Notes under the pieces: generated by a model
What the model saw: the letters and a program-made list of their open reading frames with translations, nothing else
Database searches by the model: none
What the model was told of the DNA's origin: nothing
In this document: positions 1 to 11,180 of the stretch, piece after piece
How positions within the stretch are numbered: position 1 is the stretch's first letter
How the letters are laid out: each line of letters opens with the position of its first letter
Assembly: GCA_001683735.1 (NCBI GenBank)
Contig: LUGG01000043.1
Coordinates: 283,038-347,037, forward strand
Source of the DNA: Grifola frondosa
Taxonomy: Eukaryota > Basidiomycota > Agaricomycetes > Polyporales > Grifolaceae
Reading direction: 5' to 3'
Length of the DNA: 64,000 nt
Position numbers and translations under genes: made by a program

Positions 1-1850
1 GTATATTCCAGACCGCATTACCGCCGTGGAGCAAGGCATATTGGCCAGAGATCCCTCCGGCGCCGCATACTATGTGAATCTATCATCGGAACAGCACAAG
101 TGCCCTATCAAGAACGGCCGTCCTGTTGACCAGATCGGACCTCCGTTGGCAATCTACCATCCCGTATTTGCAAAGTTCAAAGATCTGTCCGCAAACCAGA
201 AGATCAAACCCTCTGCAACGGAGTATGCCTTGGCGCACGAATTGCTTGCTATCGCGGCATATATACACAGCGAGTACGGCGACTTGGATGCCCGGTTCGA
301 ACGCATGGAGCCCATATTGCGGAAACTCCTGGACGACACAATTGCCCCTGAAATAGGACTTTGCAGGACCACGAATGGGATATGTCTGCTAACTGAAACT
401 CTATCGCCCTCCGCTGCTGGGCTTCGCGCCGTGATAGAGGTCAAGAACGAAATTGGGACTGACCAGTGCGATGCATCTATGAAAGGCGGTATGTCCTATA
501 GAAAGTACTGGGTTCATGAACTGGTACGGATATCATATTTTCCCCTCCATGGCCGAGGCAGAGTTAAGATATTGATGTTGTGTGTTCAGATGGAGCCTAT
601 CCGTAATGCGTGCTGCTGTCCGAGCTTCATCATAACGATGTCGGGCCCATGGATATGCGTGCTTGGTGCTGTGTTCGTGGACGAGGTGATCGTCCAGCCG
701 CTGACGGAGTGCATGTGGCTGGGTGGGGAACCAGACTGCGAGCGGCAGATATCGTCGACCGCGCGGACGTTCCACGTCCTATCCAGCTGCCTGCGGGACC
801 TCGACCAATTTTACCGGACCTTGGAGCCATCTAGGACGCTGGTCGCAAGTGCCCTGTTTCCGTACTTCATATCGTATGCCTCTGGTGGTCAAGAGGTGAG
901 ATTGACGTACGAGCGTGCGCTGCTGCCGAAGGAGGAGCGCCCAGGGAAGGCTGTTTTTGTAGCGACGACGGAGTTCGGCGAGCCCATGATGGTGAAGTTT
1001 ACGGAGCGGTACTGCAAGGCTGCACATATGCTCCTAGCGGAGCGGGAGCTTGCACCTCCGTTGCGATACTGCGAATATTTCGGTGGCGGCTTGTATGCGG
1101 TGGTGATGGATTTCCTTCCTGGGCAAAACTTAGCTGTAGCACAGGCGATGCGCCCGCGTATGGGAGATGGAACGAAGACGGACAAACCTGTGCGCGTGCT
1201 CGCTGACGTCAAGGAGGCAGTGGAACGTCTGCACGAGCACGGCTATGTATTTGGAGATCTGCGCGCCTCAAACATCATGCTGCATGTGCGGGAGGTGGAT
1301 ACGGAAAGTAGGGACGGACGGGCGGACGTCGAGGGAGCGATGTTGGTCGACTTTGACTGGTGTGGCATAGAGCCGGACGCGCGGTATCCTGTCGGACTCA
1401 ATGATACGGGCGACATTGCATGGCCGCCTGGTGTGGAGCGTGGTGGGATCATGCAAAAGGAGCATGATATGTGGCTTCTGAACCAGCTAGTCTTCGATTG
1501 AGCCCTATTGCATCGCAATGTGAGTTGTTCACATTATGCAGACTATAAAGCCTGACGAGATGTTAATTTTAGATCTACGTCTGCGTCTGCAAATTATAAG
1601 TCCTGTTACTACAGATAACCAAAAGAAAAGGCTATATGCCACGGTTTTATAGCGTAGACTTCTCCGCAGTAGCGAGACGAGACACGGATGTGCGAATCAT
1701 TGCATCACTCTCTACCGTCCTCTTCTCCGGCATGAACTCATCCATCGGCCAATCCATAATCGTCTTCAGGATTTCCGGCAGCGGACGGTGCACCGAAAGA
1801 GGTAGGAGGATTGGTGTCTGCACGCAGTACCATCGGTAATTCGCTCAAGC
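1..1850 (+). repeat. Left copy of a tandem segmental duplication
   Basis: Positions 1..1501 and the following ~350 bases match 3171..~5000 base for base over long stretches, including the intron positions of the kinase gene and the 3' flank (for example the shared CCCTATTG and TATGCAG blocks after the stop codons). The spacing is about 3.17 kb, so the whole kinase gene with its 3' flank was duplicated in direct orientation. Confidence 0.8.
12..1501 (+). CDS. Crinkler-type protein kinase-like protein, copy 1 (3' exons only; 5' part lies left of the window)
   Basis: Two exons are seen, 12..523 and 590..1501, separated by a 66 nt GT-AG intron that happens to be readable in frame. The first 11 bases match the end of the preceding intron in the second copy (3171..3181), so the N-terminal header exons lie upstream of the window. 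The C-terminal third is a fungal protein-kinase-like fold: a beta-3 lysine in MMVKFT, a hinge-like VVMDFLPG, a catalytic-loop motif GDLRASN (Asp codon 1256..1258) and a metal-binding motif VDFDWCG. Basidiomycete proteins of this kind commonly carry a Crinkler header and are thought to act as effectors or in inter-organism conflict; that role is inference here. Unlike copy 2, this copy keeps the catalytic Asp. TGA stop at 1499..1501. Confidence 0.8.
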
Positions 1851-2400
1851 CGTGTCCGCTACCTTCCAGGCTTAGCTACCCCATGCCACCACAATTCAAA
1901 CAACACACAGCCGTTACAAATAGGCTTCTCCGCCGTACGAGAGCTGTCCATCCTGAAGTAACCATCGCCGCACAATCCAGTTATCTATCCCTCAGTCTCC
2001 GCCCTTTCCACCAACGTTTCCTCTCTATCGAGGGCCTTCTTCACCTCTGCTTACTTCTCCGACGCTACGAACCCATCTGGCTCCACTTTCGTACATCCCC
2101 ATAGTTTGAGGAGACTTTCGTATTCGCAGTTATGTCGATCATGTGCCGCGTCAGTATACTGGAGTCAATATAGCTCCAGTAGTCGCACACACGTCAGTCA
2201 GCGTGCATGTGCTTCGTATCGTTGCCAGCCCTTCCGAGCTGCCTTGTGCGGTGGTAGGGATGGGTCGCAGCACGAGTTCACGCGGTGCCTGGTCGATAAC
2301 GTCCTCCATAATGGGATTCAGCTCGGACCATGGGTGAGGTGCAGGGATCGATGACGTGAAGGAAATAAGCGCAATGCGCCCCTCACAGACATGAGGTCTA
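1636..2400 (-). pseudogene. Degenerate minus-strand gene remnant downstream of kinase copy 1
   Basis: No long open frame remains, but coding-like stretches appear on the minus strand: about 2395..2170 reads HPWSELNPIMEDVIDQAP then RELVLRPIPTT, and about 1760..1640 reads HRPLPEILKTIMDWPMDEF followed by MPEKRTVESDAMIRTSVSRL and a stop near 1636. They are separated by stops and frame changes. The end piece aligns with a similarly broken piece beyond kinase copy 2 (HR..IMKKMILLD..TMYEFMPQKRRK). I do not recognise the family. It reads as an old gene that converged on the kinase gene and was duplicated with it. Confidence 0.4.
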
Positions 2401-2584
2401 CTTAATTGAAATCACTGTAAATTAACACATGATAGCTGTTTACGAAGCCTTCCAAGAATTTCTCCACAAGTCAGGGGCAAGTACTGTCTGCTTGCCCCAT
2501 TATCGCATATTGCATGTATGTATATTTCCCCCTTCACCGTGGTCTTGAGCTCGCGCTTAAGCTCAATTTTGCTATAACATAGAC

Positions 2585-4663
2585 ATGGCTTTAGACGATA
2601 TATTTGTTACCTGCAGCTTTATGAAACATGTTGAAGAGCCTGCGACAATGTTGGCGTTCCAAGTTTCCCACAATAGTTCCGTCTATAACTTGCAGCAAGT
2701 TGTACATGAATGGGGGCAGAAATTCCTGCGATGCGATCCCGGAGAGTTGATGTTATACAAAGTACGTATATTTGAGTATCCTCTCCTGAGCTTTCTAAGT
2801 TGATCTCATAAGCTCCGCCAACCTGAACCGATTGATCCTTTGTCCACTTTGCGAAAACGTCTCAGCTGGCAAGAACCCTCTCTTTCGGATTCTGATCTAC
2901 TAACACCAGACCAACGAGTGTACGATTGTCTTCCAGAAGGGTCTCCACCTGGACGCGTGTCTATATTGGTCGGGGTCGCTATCGGTAAGTCTTGGTACCG
3001 TCGTGCAAAAATCTCCTTATATATGGCATTTTATAGGCCCAACCAAGAAGCGTCTGCGTAGAGGCTCTGATAGCGTGGACTCACATCCAGATGTGAAACG
3101 TCTCAAGGTAGTCGATGGTGCGTCTGCGATTATTGATTGTCCTGCGGGGTTCATTCTCCATACTTATTTGGTATATTCCAGACCGCATCACGGCCGTGGA
3201 GCAAGGCGTGTTGGCAAAAGATCCCTCCAGCGCCGCACAATATATGCATTTATCATCGGAACAGCACAAGTACCCTATCAAGAACGGTCGTCCTGTCGAC
3301 CAGATCGGACCTCCATTAGCAATCTACCATCCCGTATTTGCAAAGTTCAAAGGCCTATCTACAGACCAGAAGATCAAACCCTCTGCAACGGAGTACGCCT
3401 TGGTGCACGAATTGCTTGCTATCGCGGCATATATACACAGCGAGTACGACGACATGGATGCCCGGTTCGAACGCATGGAGCCCATATTGCGGAAACTCCT
3501 GGGCGACACGAGTGCCCATGAGATAGGGCTCTACCGGACCACTAATGGGATATGTCTGCTAACCGAAACTCGATCTTCCTCCGCTGCTGCACTCAGCGCC
3601 GTGATAGAAATCAGGAACGAAGTTGGGACTGACCAGTGCGATGCATCTGTGAAAGGCGGTATGTCCTATAGAAAGTACTGGGTTCATGAAATGGTATGGA
3701 TACCATATTTGCACGTCATGGACAAATCGATGCTTAAGATATTGACGATACGTGCAGATGGAGCCTATTCGTAATGCGTGCTGCTGTCCGAGCTTCATCG
3801 TAACGATGGCCGGCCCGTGGATATGCGTGCTTGGTGCTGTGTTCGTCGACGAGGTGATCGTCCAGCCACTGACGGAGTGCATGTGGTTGGGCGGAGAGCC
3901 GGACTGCGAGCGGCAGATATTGTCGACCGCGCGGATGTTCCACGTCCTGTCCAGCTGCATGTGGGACCTCAACCAATTTTACCGTACCTTGGAGCTGTCC
4001 AGGACGCTCATCCCCAGTGGCCTGTTTCCGTATTTCACATCTTATTCCTCTGGTGGTCGAGAGGTGAGATTGACGTACGAGCGTGCGCTGCTGCCGAAAG
4101 AGGAGCGCCCGGGGAAGGCGGCTTTTGTAGCGACGACGGAGTTCGGCGAGCTCGTGGTGGTGAAATTTACCAAAACGTATTGCAAGGCTGCACACATCCT
4201 CCTAGCGGAGCGCGGGCTTGCTCCTCCGTTGCGATACTGCGAATACTTTGGCAGCGGCTTGCACGCGGTGGTGATGGATTTCCTCCCTGGGTACAACTTA
4301 GCCGAAGCGCAGGCGATGCGCACGCCTAGGGAAGATGGAGCCAAGATGTGCATACCTGCGCGCGCGCTCGCGGACGTTAAAGAAGCCGTGCAGCTTCTCC
4401 ACGAGAACGGGTATGTGTTTGGGAATCTGCGCGGGCAGAATGTATTTCTGCACGCGCGGTGGGTAGAAACGGAGGACGGGAGGTCGGAGGTCGAAGGGGC
4501 GATGCTGGTGGACTTTGACTGGTGTGGCTCGGAGCCGGATGCGCGATACCCTGCCACTCTCGATGATAGAGGCGATATTGCGTGGGCGCCTGGTGTGGAG
4601 CGCGGCGGGATCATGCGCAAGGAGCATGACGAGTGGTTTCTTCATGAGCTAGCTTCCTATTGA
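2585..4663 (+). CDS. Crinkler header plus kinase-like domain protein, copy 2 (catalytic Asp replaced by Asn)
   Basis: Five exons join cleanly: 2585..2761, 2813..2984, 3037..3117, 3182..3693 and 3758..4663, giving 615 residues with all introns GT-AG and 49-64 nt. Residues 1-110 look like a Crinkler (CRN) header: FVTCSFMKHVEEPATMLAFQV is the ubiquitin-like strand pattern, and GELMLYK precedes the conserved lysine/arginine stretch. A basic segment follows (PTKKRLRR, DVKRLK), a candidate nuclear signal. The C-terminal kinase-like region has VVVKFT, VVMDFLPG, DVKEAVQLLHENGYVF and VDFDWCG. The catalytic loop reads GNLRGQN: the codon at 4424..4426 is AAT (Asn537) where copy 1 has GAT. This copy may therefore be a pseudokinase. 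Start chosen as the first ATG before the header; a longer 5' form cannot be excluded. Confidence 0.82.
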
Positions 4664-5000
4664 ACCCTATTGCGCTGTAGTATGAGTCATTCACAGTATG
4701 CAGGTCATAATGTCTGATGAAATAATAGCTTCAATTCTATATCTGCAAAATACTAGTCCCGAGACAGAGACAGGAAGGGCGAATCGTTGTATCAGCTCTT
4801 TTCCTCCTCTTCTGCGGCATAAATTCGTACATGGTTCAATCTAGCAGAATCATCTTCTTCATAATCATAGCAGCACGGTGCACCTGGGTCCTCATGGAAG
4901 AGGTACGAGGATGGACGGCAGCGTGCGATATCGCCGGTACTTCGCACAAGTGCACGGGCGGGCAGAGGCGCAGTTCCTGGCACCGTCGGCCTGTGGGCGC
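3171..5000 (+). repeat. Right copy of the tandem segmental duplication
   Basis: This copy matches 1..~1850. The coding part is most conserved. The 3' flank (4664..5000) is diverged but alignable, with small indels; the right boundary is approximate. Confidence 0.75.
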
Positions 5001-5110
5001 GATAGGAGGTAGAACTTGCGTGCAGCGGGATGCTCAGCGGTGGACACGCCGGAGGCGAACGATAATTGGGGAGCGGGATCTGAGAATCTGTAGTGCACAT
5101 ACGTTGTCGA
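4792..5110 (-). pseudogene. Degenerate minus-strand remnant downstream of kinase copy 2
   Basis: In one minus frame the sequence reads HR, then MIMKKMILLD, a stop, then TMYEFMPQKRRK; in copy 1 the equivalent is HRPLPEILKTIMDWPMDEF and MPEKRT. The upstream part (RTLPSILVPLP then a stop) matches PILLPLSVHRPLPE of copy 1. The open minus frame that covers 4792..5223 is offset from this homologous frame and probably fortuitous. Family unknown; decay is more advanced than in copy 1. Confidence 0.35.
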
Positions 5111-5665
5111 ATTTTTGATCTAAAGACCATATAGCATTTAGCTTCATGTCTTGAATCTTCATTCCAAAAGCCGAAACCTGAACTGAGTACTGCCCAGAGA
5201 TATTCATGAAGGATGTACAACACTAAGATTCACGCGTCTAGGCGCCTAATGTGAATACGTGTGAATACTCGATCAACATTCTCGTTTATAAGTTCGTCTC
5301 TTCCTGCGCTGGCCGACTGCATCCTGGTCGTTGTGTACAGCACACAACCGCACAGCTCTCAATCCATGATACCCTCCAACTCGAACAGTTCATAGCAGCT
5401 CCGAACACGCCTCAGATTTCATACGTTCATAGGTACGTACGTACGTACGCATTACGCTCCAAGACCCCAGCGCGGCGAAGCCGTCCGTATACAGCCTACG
5501 TACAGTAAGCAGCATCGAAAATCAGAACCTCCAATAACCCAATCACCATACCTCCTACACAGATATTACACCCAACAAACAAACACTAGTTTTTTCAACA
5601 ACACAACCCAACCCGAACGAACGAGAGAGAGAGGGAACACGGAGAAAGAACTCGGGCGCGACTCG
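5111..5665. other. Intergenic; short TACG microsatellite
   Basis: No convincing gene is seen. There is a (TACG)4 microsatellite at about 5433..5449 and a GA-rich run near 5621..5633. The segment lies beyond the 3' end of the minus-strand gene that stops at 5666. Confidence 0.5.
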
Positions 5666-6490
5666 CTACAGCACGGGGAGGAACGCGTCCCAGTCGTCCC
5701 GCGCCATGCACCGCGCGCGGAACGGGTGTGAGGGCTCGAGGGGCGATTCTATTCTTTTATTTGGTGGGGGCGGGGGGAGCGCGGGGTGGTACGAGCCGCC
5801 CACGCGCCGACGTGACCGGTTTTCCTGAGCTAGCTGGTCCCTCAGACCCAAGTCTGGCGGTGGCGGCGGGCGCATCGGACGATCCAAGTGACACGGCAGT
5901 CGCAGGCTCCCACACGAGGGCCGGCGGGGGCGAACGGGCATCGGTGTAGCGACCCGCCGCTCAGGCGGACTCGTACCCGCATTCGAAAGCGCCGCAAACA
6001 CATCATTGCACGACGGCACCGTCGCGAGCGCAACCACCGGCGGCCCCGCAGACTCGCAGAACCGCTCGACGGTCGGCGGCGTCGGGAACTCGTCGAGCAG
6101 CCGCAGCCGCGCCCGCGCCTCCTCGTCCTCCCCTCCTCTTCCGCACCCGCCGAGGACTCGGCACGCGTGGGCTTTTGGGGCGGCAGGAGCGGGGAGCGGT
6201 CGTACGCGTCGGGCGCGTGCGTCGTGTATGTGCGCGTGAGCGCGGACGGGGGCGAGAAGCGCACGCCGGGCTGCAACACACAGCGGTCGATCGCAAGCAG
6301 CTCCTCAAGCCCCCGCGCGGGGCCGCAGCCGCCGACACCGCAGCGGCGACGCGCTTCAGGATGGGGCGGGGCGGGTTCGGGTTCGGGTTCGGGTTGCCTG
6401 CGGGATTTCAGCGGGCGCCCTCACTGCGGACGGCCGGAGGTACAGCGTGGACTTGCGCGCGTCGTACAGCGAGATCAGGCTTTGGCTGCG
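5666..6490 (-). CDS. Uncharacterised protein, C-terminal exons (frame broken once)
   Basis: Three coding blocks line up on the minus strand. One near 6484..6430 reads SLISLYDARKSTLYLRPSA and is followed by a GTGAGG donor. A second, about 6340..6140, reads LEELLAIDRCVLQPGVRF, then TRTYTTHAPDAYDRSPLL and PTRAESSAG. The third, 6125..5666, reads ARARLRLLDEFPTPPTVERF, then CESAGPPVVALATVPSCNDV, and ends CMARDDWDAFLPVL before the stop. The second and third blocks are one base out of phase near 6125..6145, consistent with one missing G in a G-rich run. I do not recognise the family. The 5' end is unresolved; a coding-like piece near 6890..6770 (LRNLQKISASAVPSPPVAP) may be an upstream exon. G+C is very high. 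Confidence 0.5.
6373..6395 (+). repeat. Short GGGTTC hexamer repeat
   Basis: GGGTTC is repeated about three and a half times. It lies in the probable intron of the minus-strand gene. It is not the TTAGGG telomere repeat. Confidence 0.6.
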
Positions 6491-8270
6491 GGAGGGGAGG
6501 GAGGGTCAGTCAGTCGTGGGGGCGCATGCATGCATGTGGCGTGGACGGGATGCAACGCACGGGGGCTTGGGGTGGCCCATTGGCGTGCGGTGGTGCGAGG
6601 AGCCGCCGCCGCGCGGGAGGAGGGGTGCGGTGGCGCGCGTCGCGAACATCGCTCTCGCTCTCGCTCGTAGTATTCAGCAAGACAAGTACACGGATACGAA
6701 TATGGATATGTGGGTGCGGACAGGGAACGGACAGGGAGGCACACGGGGAGGAGCAGCCTAAGGACATGGCAACCGTCGAGACGCGCGCACGGAGCAGGCT
6801 GGTGGGGGCGACGGGCGGGCTGGGAACGGCGCTCGCGGAAATTTTCTGGAGGTTGCGCAGGGGTGATCGAGGTTGAGCTCGACGGTCGTCTGCGCGGACT
6901 CGGCCCGTCGAGAGGACTCGAGCACTACGCGTCTGTGGCGTGCGCGCCTACGCGTCCACGGCGCGTGCGCGTGCACACTACATACACATACCGTCGCTGT
7001 GCGCATCCTCCGCGACGCGTTCTCTCAGTCGGGGGTGCGGGCAGCAGTGCACCGTTTCCGCATTCCGTGGTGCGTCGCTGACTAAGCGTATCTCAGTACT
7101 GTGCTCGAACGATTCGAGGTGTGCCCGCTATATATGTGCGTCTCCGCTGGGTCTATTCACCAACGCAACGAGGGGACAGTGGGTTATCACTACATTCGCT
7201 CTTGGCTGGCCCAGCGTCGAGGGACGACGCAGTATTTTTATCCGATCGGGCTGATGTTATAGCTATGATGCCACCTGCGGTAACTGTCTCTCCGCAATCT
7301 AAGTATGCTAAGGGTTACTGCGTATGACGAGCGCTGCGCACGGGCACGGCTTGAGACGATAAATATTGACGCAGTGCGTTGTGGGGAGGGGTGCAGAAAC
7401 GGGGTGCAGATACGAGGAGCTGCGATCGCGCGCAATTAATGGATCTCACATGGCGAGATGGCGAACACAAAGCGGTTTCTAGAGGCTAGTGGCGTGCGCG
7501 TACAGTAAATATCTAGCAGACTCGGATGGCGATACGGGCATGCTCTCGTGCATGGCCGGCAGCCACGTTCGTTCGAAGGGTTATGCAGAGAGCCACGCGC
7601 GGCGCAGAAGTCGCATGGACGCAGAGCTTAACTTTCGCTTTTCATTGCGACGACGCCGGTCGCGAGGTAGAAGCTTCCCCTTCCCCCTTTAATTCGCCTT
7701 CGCCTTCGCCAAGCTTCGCGTTCTTCTTCTCCTTCGCCCCAGATCAAGATGCGAGGCTCCGCGCAGATTAACACTGCAGCCCAGCTGACCGCCTTTGAGT
7801 TCAGAATTCAATTTCGCGCGAAGGAAAGTTGTGCTTGGCGTCGATGCCGGCGCACACATATAGCAACCTGCAGGCGGAAACCACGCGCAACTCATATACG
7901 CATACTCGGCGGCGAACACATATGTATAGCGTGCCGGCCGGGTTATCGCGAAGAGATGCAGCGCCGCGCCAAGGCCGACATAGTAATACGAGTCCGGGGG
8001 GAGATCGCGACGTTAATTCGAGCAGAAAGACGAGACATTAATGTAGAGAGTCTTGGCGCGGGATATTAAACTGAGAAGCTTCTTGATAGCCTGGTTGGGA
8101 GCGGGTGGTGTGGTTTGAATTCGGTCGCGCCGCGTGCAGCCGTCCGAAGCCCGCTCTCGTTCTCGTCTTTGATGGACGGAGCATGTCGAAGAGCATAGTA
8201 GGCGTTGTATTTCCGCATGGGTAGGAACACGGAGGCAGAACGACCGGACGCGGACATAGAGCGAACAGAC

Positions 8271-8312
8271 GCAGACAGACACAGACACAGACACAGAAAC
8301 GAAAACAGAAAC
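8271..8312 (+). repeat. ACAGAC microsatellite-like tract
   Basis: The tract alternates CAGACA and CAGAAAC units. It creates a spurious hydrophobic minus-strand frame of VSVSVSV type. Confidence 0.6.
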
Positions 8313-10259
8313 AAGCTCAGACAGACACACTCGCGCGCTCCCCATCGCACAGGGATCCACTAAGCCACCCTCGAGACAAAACAGGCAACCGGACGCACCA
8401 GCTCGCGCGACGAACAGCATCGGGCCGAGCAGAGACGCGGACCTCCAGGCGCTGCGTCCGCTCTCGCAGCAGCACTTACCAGGAACGACGCCCGGCTTCG
8501 CAGGGGTGCCACAACATTAATTGATTGCGCCAAGCAAGCTGACTAGTACTTGCAATCCGAGAGCGATAAGACAAAGCCAACGACCGGGCGGAGCAGATGA
8601 AGAAGCACACGCCAGCCAGCCAGCCAGGCATCGGCGATGTGCGCCCAAAGCATGTGCTCTTCCAAACGGCGCGGATCGGCGAGATTGGGTTTGACTTGCT
8701 GGATATTAAATATTAAGTTTCGGAGAACGAGGCAGGCTGGCAGGCTGTACGCCGAATCGAATCAAGCTGCATCTTCGCAGGCATGTCAGGGTCCTGCCAA
8801 GCGTTAGCTTAAGTCAAGTTGCACCGACAAGAACATAGCTCGAGCAGCGATAAGCGGGCGGAGCAGAGCCGCATGCATCGAATAGAAGGACGCTGCAGAC
8901 GCCAAGCGAGAAGTACCCGCCCAGAAGTGGATACGATGCTAAGCCAGACGCGGCGCAGATCGCATTTGCGTTCGCGTTTGCCCGGTGGGAGTGGAGATAG
9001 CTGCGACGGAGTAAGTGCACGGAGCGAAAGCAAGATCCGGTCGGAGGAAGAGGCTGTTTCGGGGCTTGGCGCTTCGCCGTGGTGGGGCCTTACCGCGTAC
9101 GGGCTATGTTCGTTCATTCCCGTATGTTGCGTTCGTCGCGCTGTCGCCGGCGAAGACGCGTGCATGTTTGCATGCAGGGGTCCGCGTCTGCGTGGGGTGT
9201 CAACTTCCGCGGTGTCGCATTTGAATTTAATGAGGCGTGTCGCGTTGTTGTCGGCGAAGACGAAGACGAACACATGGAGGACACTACCACGGTGCGCCTC
9301 ACGCATGCGGAAGCAAGCCAGCAGCGCAACAGAACCACACGCGCACATACGTACACACCCCAAACCGACACGACGGGCTCGCGGGCGCACGTACGTACGC
9401 GCCGATTGCCCCATGCGGCGCACAGGTGCGAACACCGGGGCGCGGCTCCCATTGAGGAAAGAACGGGAGCTGAAGGATCCTCGATCGTGATCGCCCGAGG
9501 GTGCATACGCGCGGGGCGAGAAGCGAGCTTCGCCCGGTCAGCTGCATCGCGGGGGTGGTGTGTACGTACAGCGCTGGGAGCACCGCGGGGTTAGCGCATG
9601 CCACGTACGTAGATCCGAGCGCGTTTGTATTGAGGTTCGGATCTGCCGTCGTGGCGACGGCGCTGTGAATAAGTATTTGAATGAGTGTGTATTGCGTGTT
9701 GTGGGGTAAGGACGTGCGAGAAGCGGTGCGGGTCGAGCTGGGAAGCGGGGAAGTGTGTCGGCAGGGGTGGGGTGGCCAGTACGAGATGTGAGTGACGAGA
9801 AGCGAGTGCCGAGAGAGCTAGAGTGGCAGACAGGGTGGCGATTGCGAAGGTAGTGATTGCAAAGTCGCAATAGCGAAGCAGCTCAGCAGCTCAGATCCGA
9901 GACGGAACGGCCAACACATAAACATATCGAGACATCCACACACACCGACCGCACAAGCAAACGAACAGTTGACCACGGAGGACGGCCGGATCGAGCAGTT
10001 ACAGAGGGCACAGAACCAAGGTCCGTCCCTTTGCAAGGCGAGCGGGGGAAGACCGGGGCGGAGTTGCCATATTAGGCAGAGGAGGGTGGAAAGCTGGGCT
10101 GCGCTTTAGCTGATTTGCGAGGGCCATCGATGTCCAGCTATACGTCAGCGCCTCGAGGATGCGCCGCGGCGCCGGACGCGAACGGGAAAACGTTGGAAGG
10201 CGGGCGGGTCGCGCGTGCTGGGTGGGGCGACGCTGAGTGGATGGACGAAGCACGGGAGG

Positions 10260-10315
10260 GTACAACGCGATAGGTGCAACGCGATAGGTGCAACGGGATG
10301 GGTGCAACGCGATAG
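10260..10315 (+). repeat. Four tandem 14-bp units
   Basis: Units begin at 10260, 10274, 10288 and 10302 with consensus GTGCAACGCGATAG. The third unit carries two substitutions (GGGATGG). The function is unknown. Confidence 0.8.
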
Positions 10316-11180
10316 TACCGGAGAGTGCCGAGCAGGAAAAGTGGGAGACGGAGGAGTGTGAGATAGGCGTGGGCTGGAGGACATGTGAGAGATGTCGAGA
10401 AGTGGCGAGAAGATGAGAGGGGAGATGTGAGGTGTGTGAAGCCGGGGTGGCAGGGCCATGATATCGCAGGCATCGCCAGCAGCCAGGAAAGCGTCCTGGC
10501 CGAGTGGCGAAACCCACACCGCGCGAATACAGTACTCTCGCTCAGCAGTGCTCAGCAGCGCTCAGCTCAGAGTTCGGACAGAGGCCCGGCTGATTCTGAT
10601 CGCACGCTCGCTCGAAACTAGGCGATTTGCGGCCAAGCCAGTTTCATTTCGATGCCTGCTCTGCTGCAGACTGGAGCAGCCTATAGCAGCTTGCAGCAGC
10701 CTGTAGCAGCCTGTAGCAGCTGGGAAGCGATACCCCACGCAAACTCTACGATGTTTGCGTCGACGGAGGCCTGGAGTTGCGGAGGCAGTTCTGGTGCGAC
10801 TCGCAGTTCTCGCAGGGACCTAACTTTGAGCACAGACGCCCCGGTGGCACAGGCGCCTACCGGCAGCCGGAGACCCGGAAGAAACAGGCGCGACAGTTTT
10901 TGCCCATAAATGGGTGCTTAGTCAGCATCGTGATCGGACAGACTCCGTCGCAGCCTGTTGCCCGTTTTGGGAGGACGAGGTTGATTCCTGTGCGTCCAGG
11001 TTGTGCTGATATAGACTCTCTCTCTCCTCCACCATGTTCCTCTGCTAACACAAGCACTATCTCTCGTCTGCAGTTCGTCTGCACCGTCCGTCGCTGCACT
11101 CCACTCCTCTCTCCACCTCGTCTCCGTCTCTGCACCACACCCCAAACCACACAACCCTCCTATCTCTCTCTCTCTCCACC

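Larger units (their letters stand above)
6491..10900. other. GC-rich, gene-poor, low-complexity stretch
   Basis: Many short open frames exist on both strands, as expected at high G+C, but none has a recognisable domain, splice-consistent structure or believable composition, except the possible exon noted near 6770..6890. Simple repeats include an ACAGAC-rich run at 8271..8312, CAGC/CAGG runs near 8612, TTCGCC runs near 7691, and AGCAGCCTGT near 10690..10715. It may hold promoters, untranslated regions or non-coding transcripts. Confidence 0.5.

Noticed and set aside
6373..6395. Telomere-like GGGTTC repeats
   Set aside because: Only three to four units, not the fungal TTAGGG sequence, and inside a probable intron.
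8013..8420. Minus-strand frame with a VSVSVSV hydrophobic run, resembling a membrane segment
   Set aside because: The run is produced by the ACAGAC microsatellite at 8271..8312.
8819..9490. Plus-strand open frame of 223 codons
   Set aside because: High G+C makes long chance frames on both strands here; composition is Arg/Ser-rich without motifs, and the opposite strand is open over the same interval.
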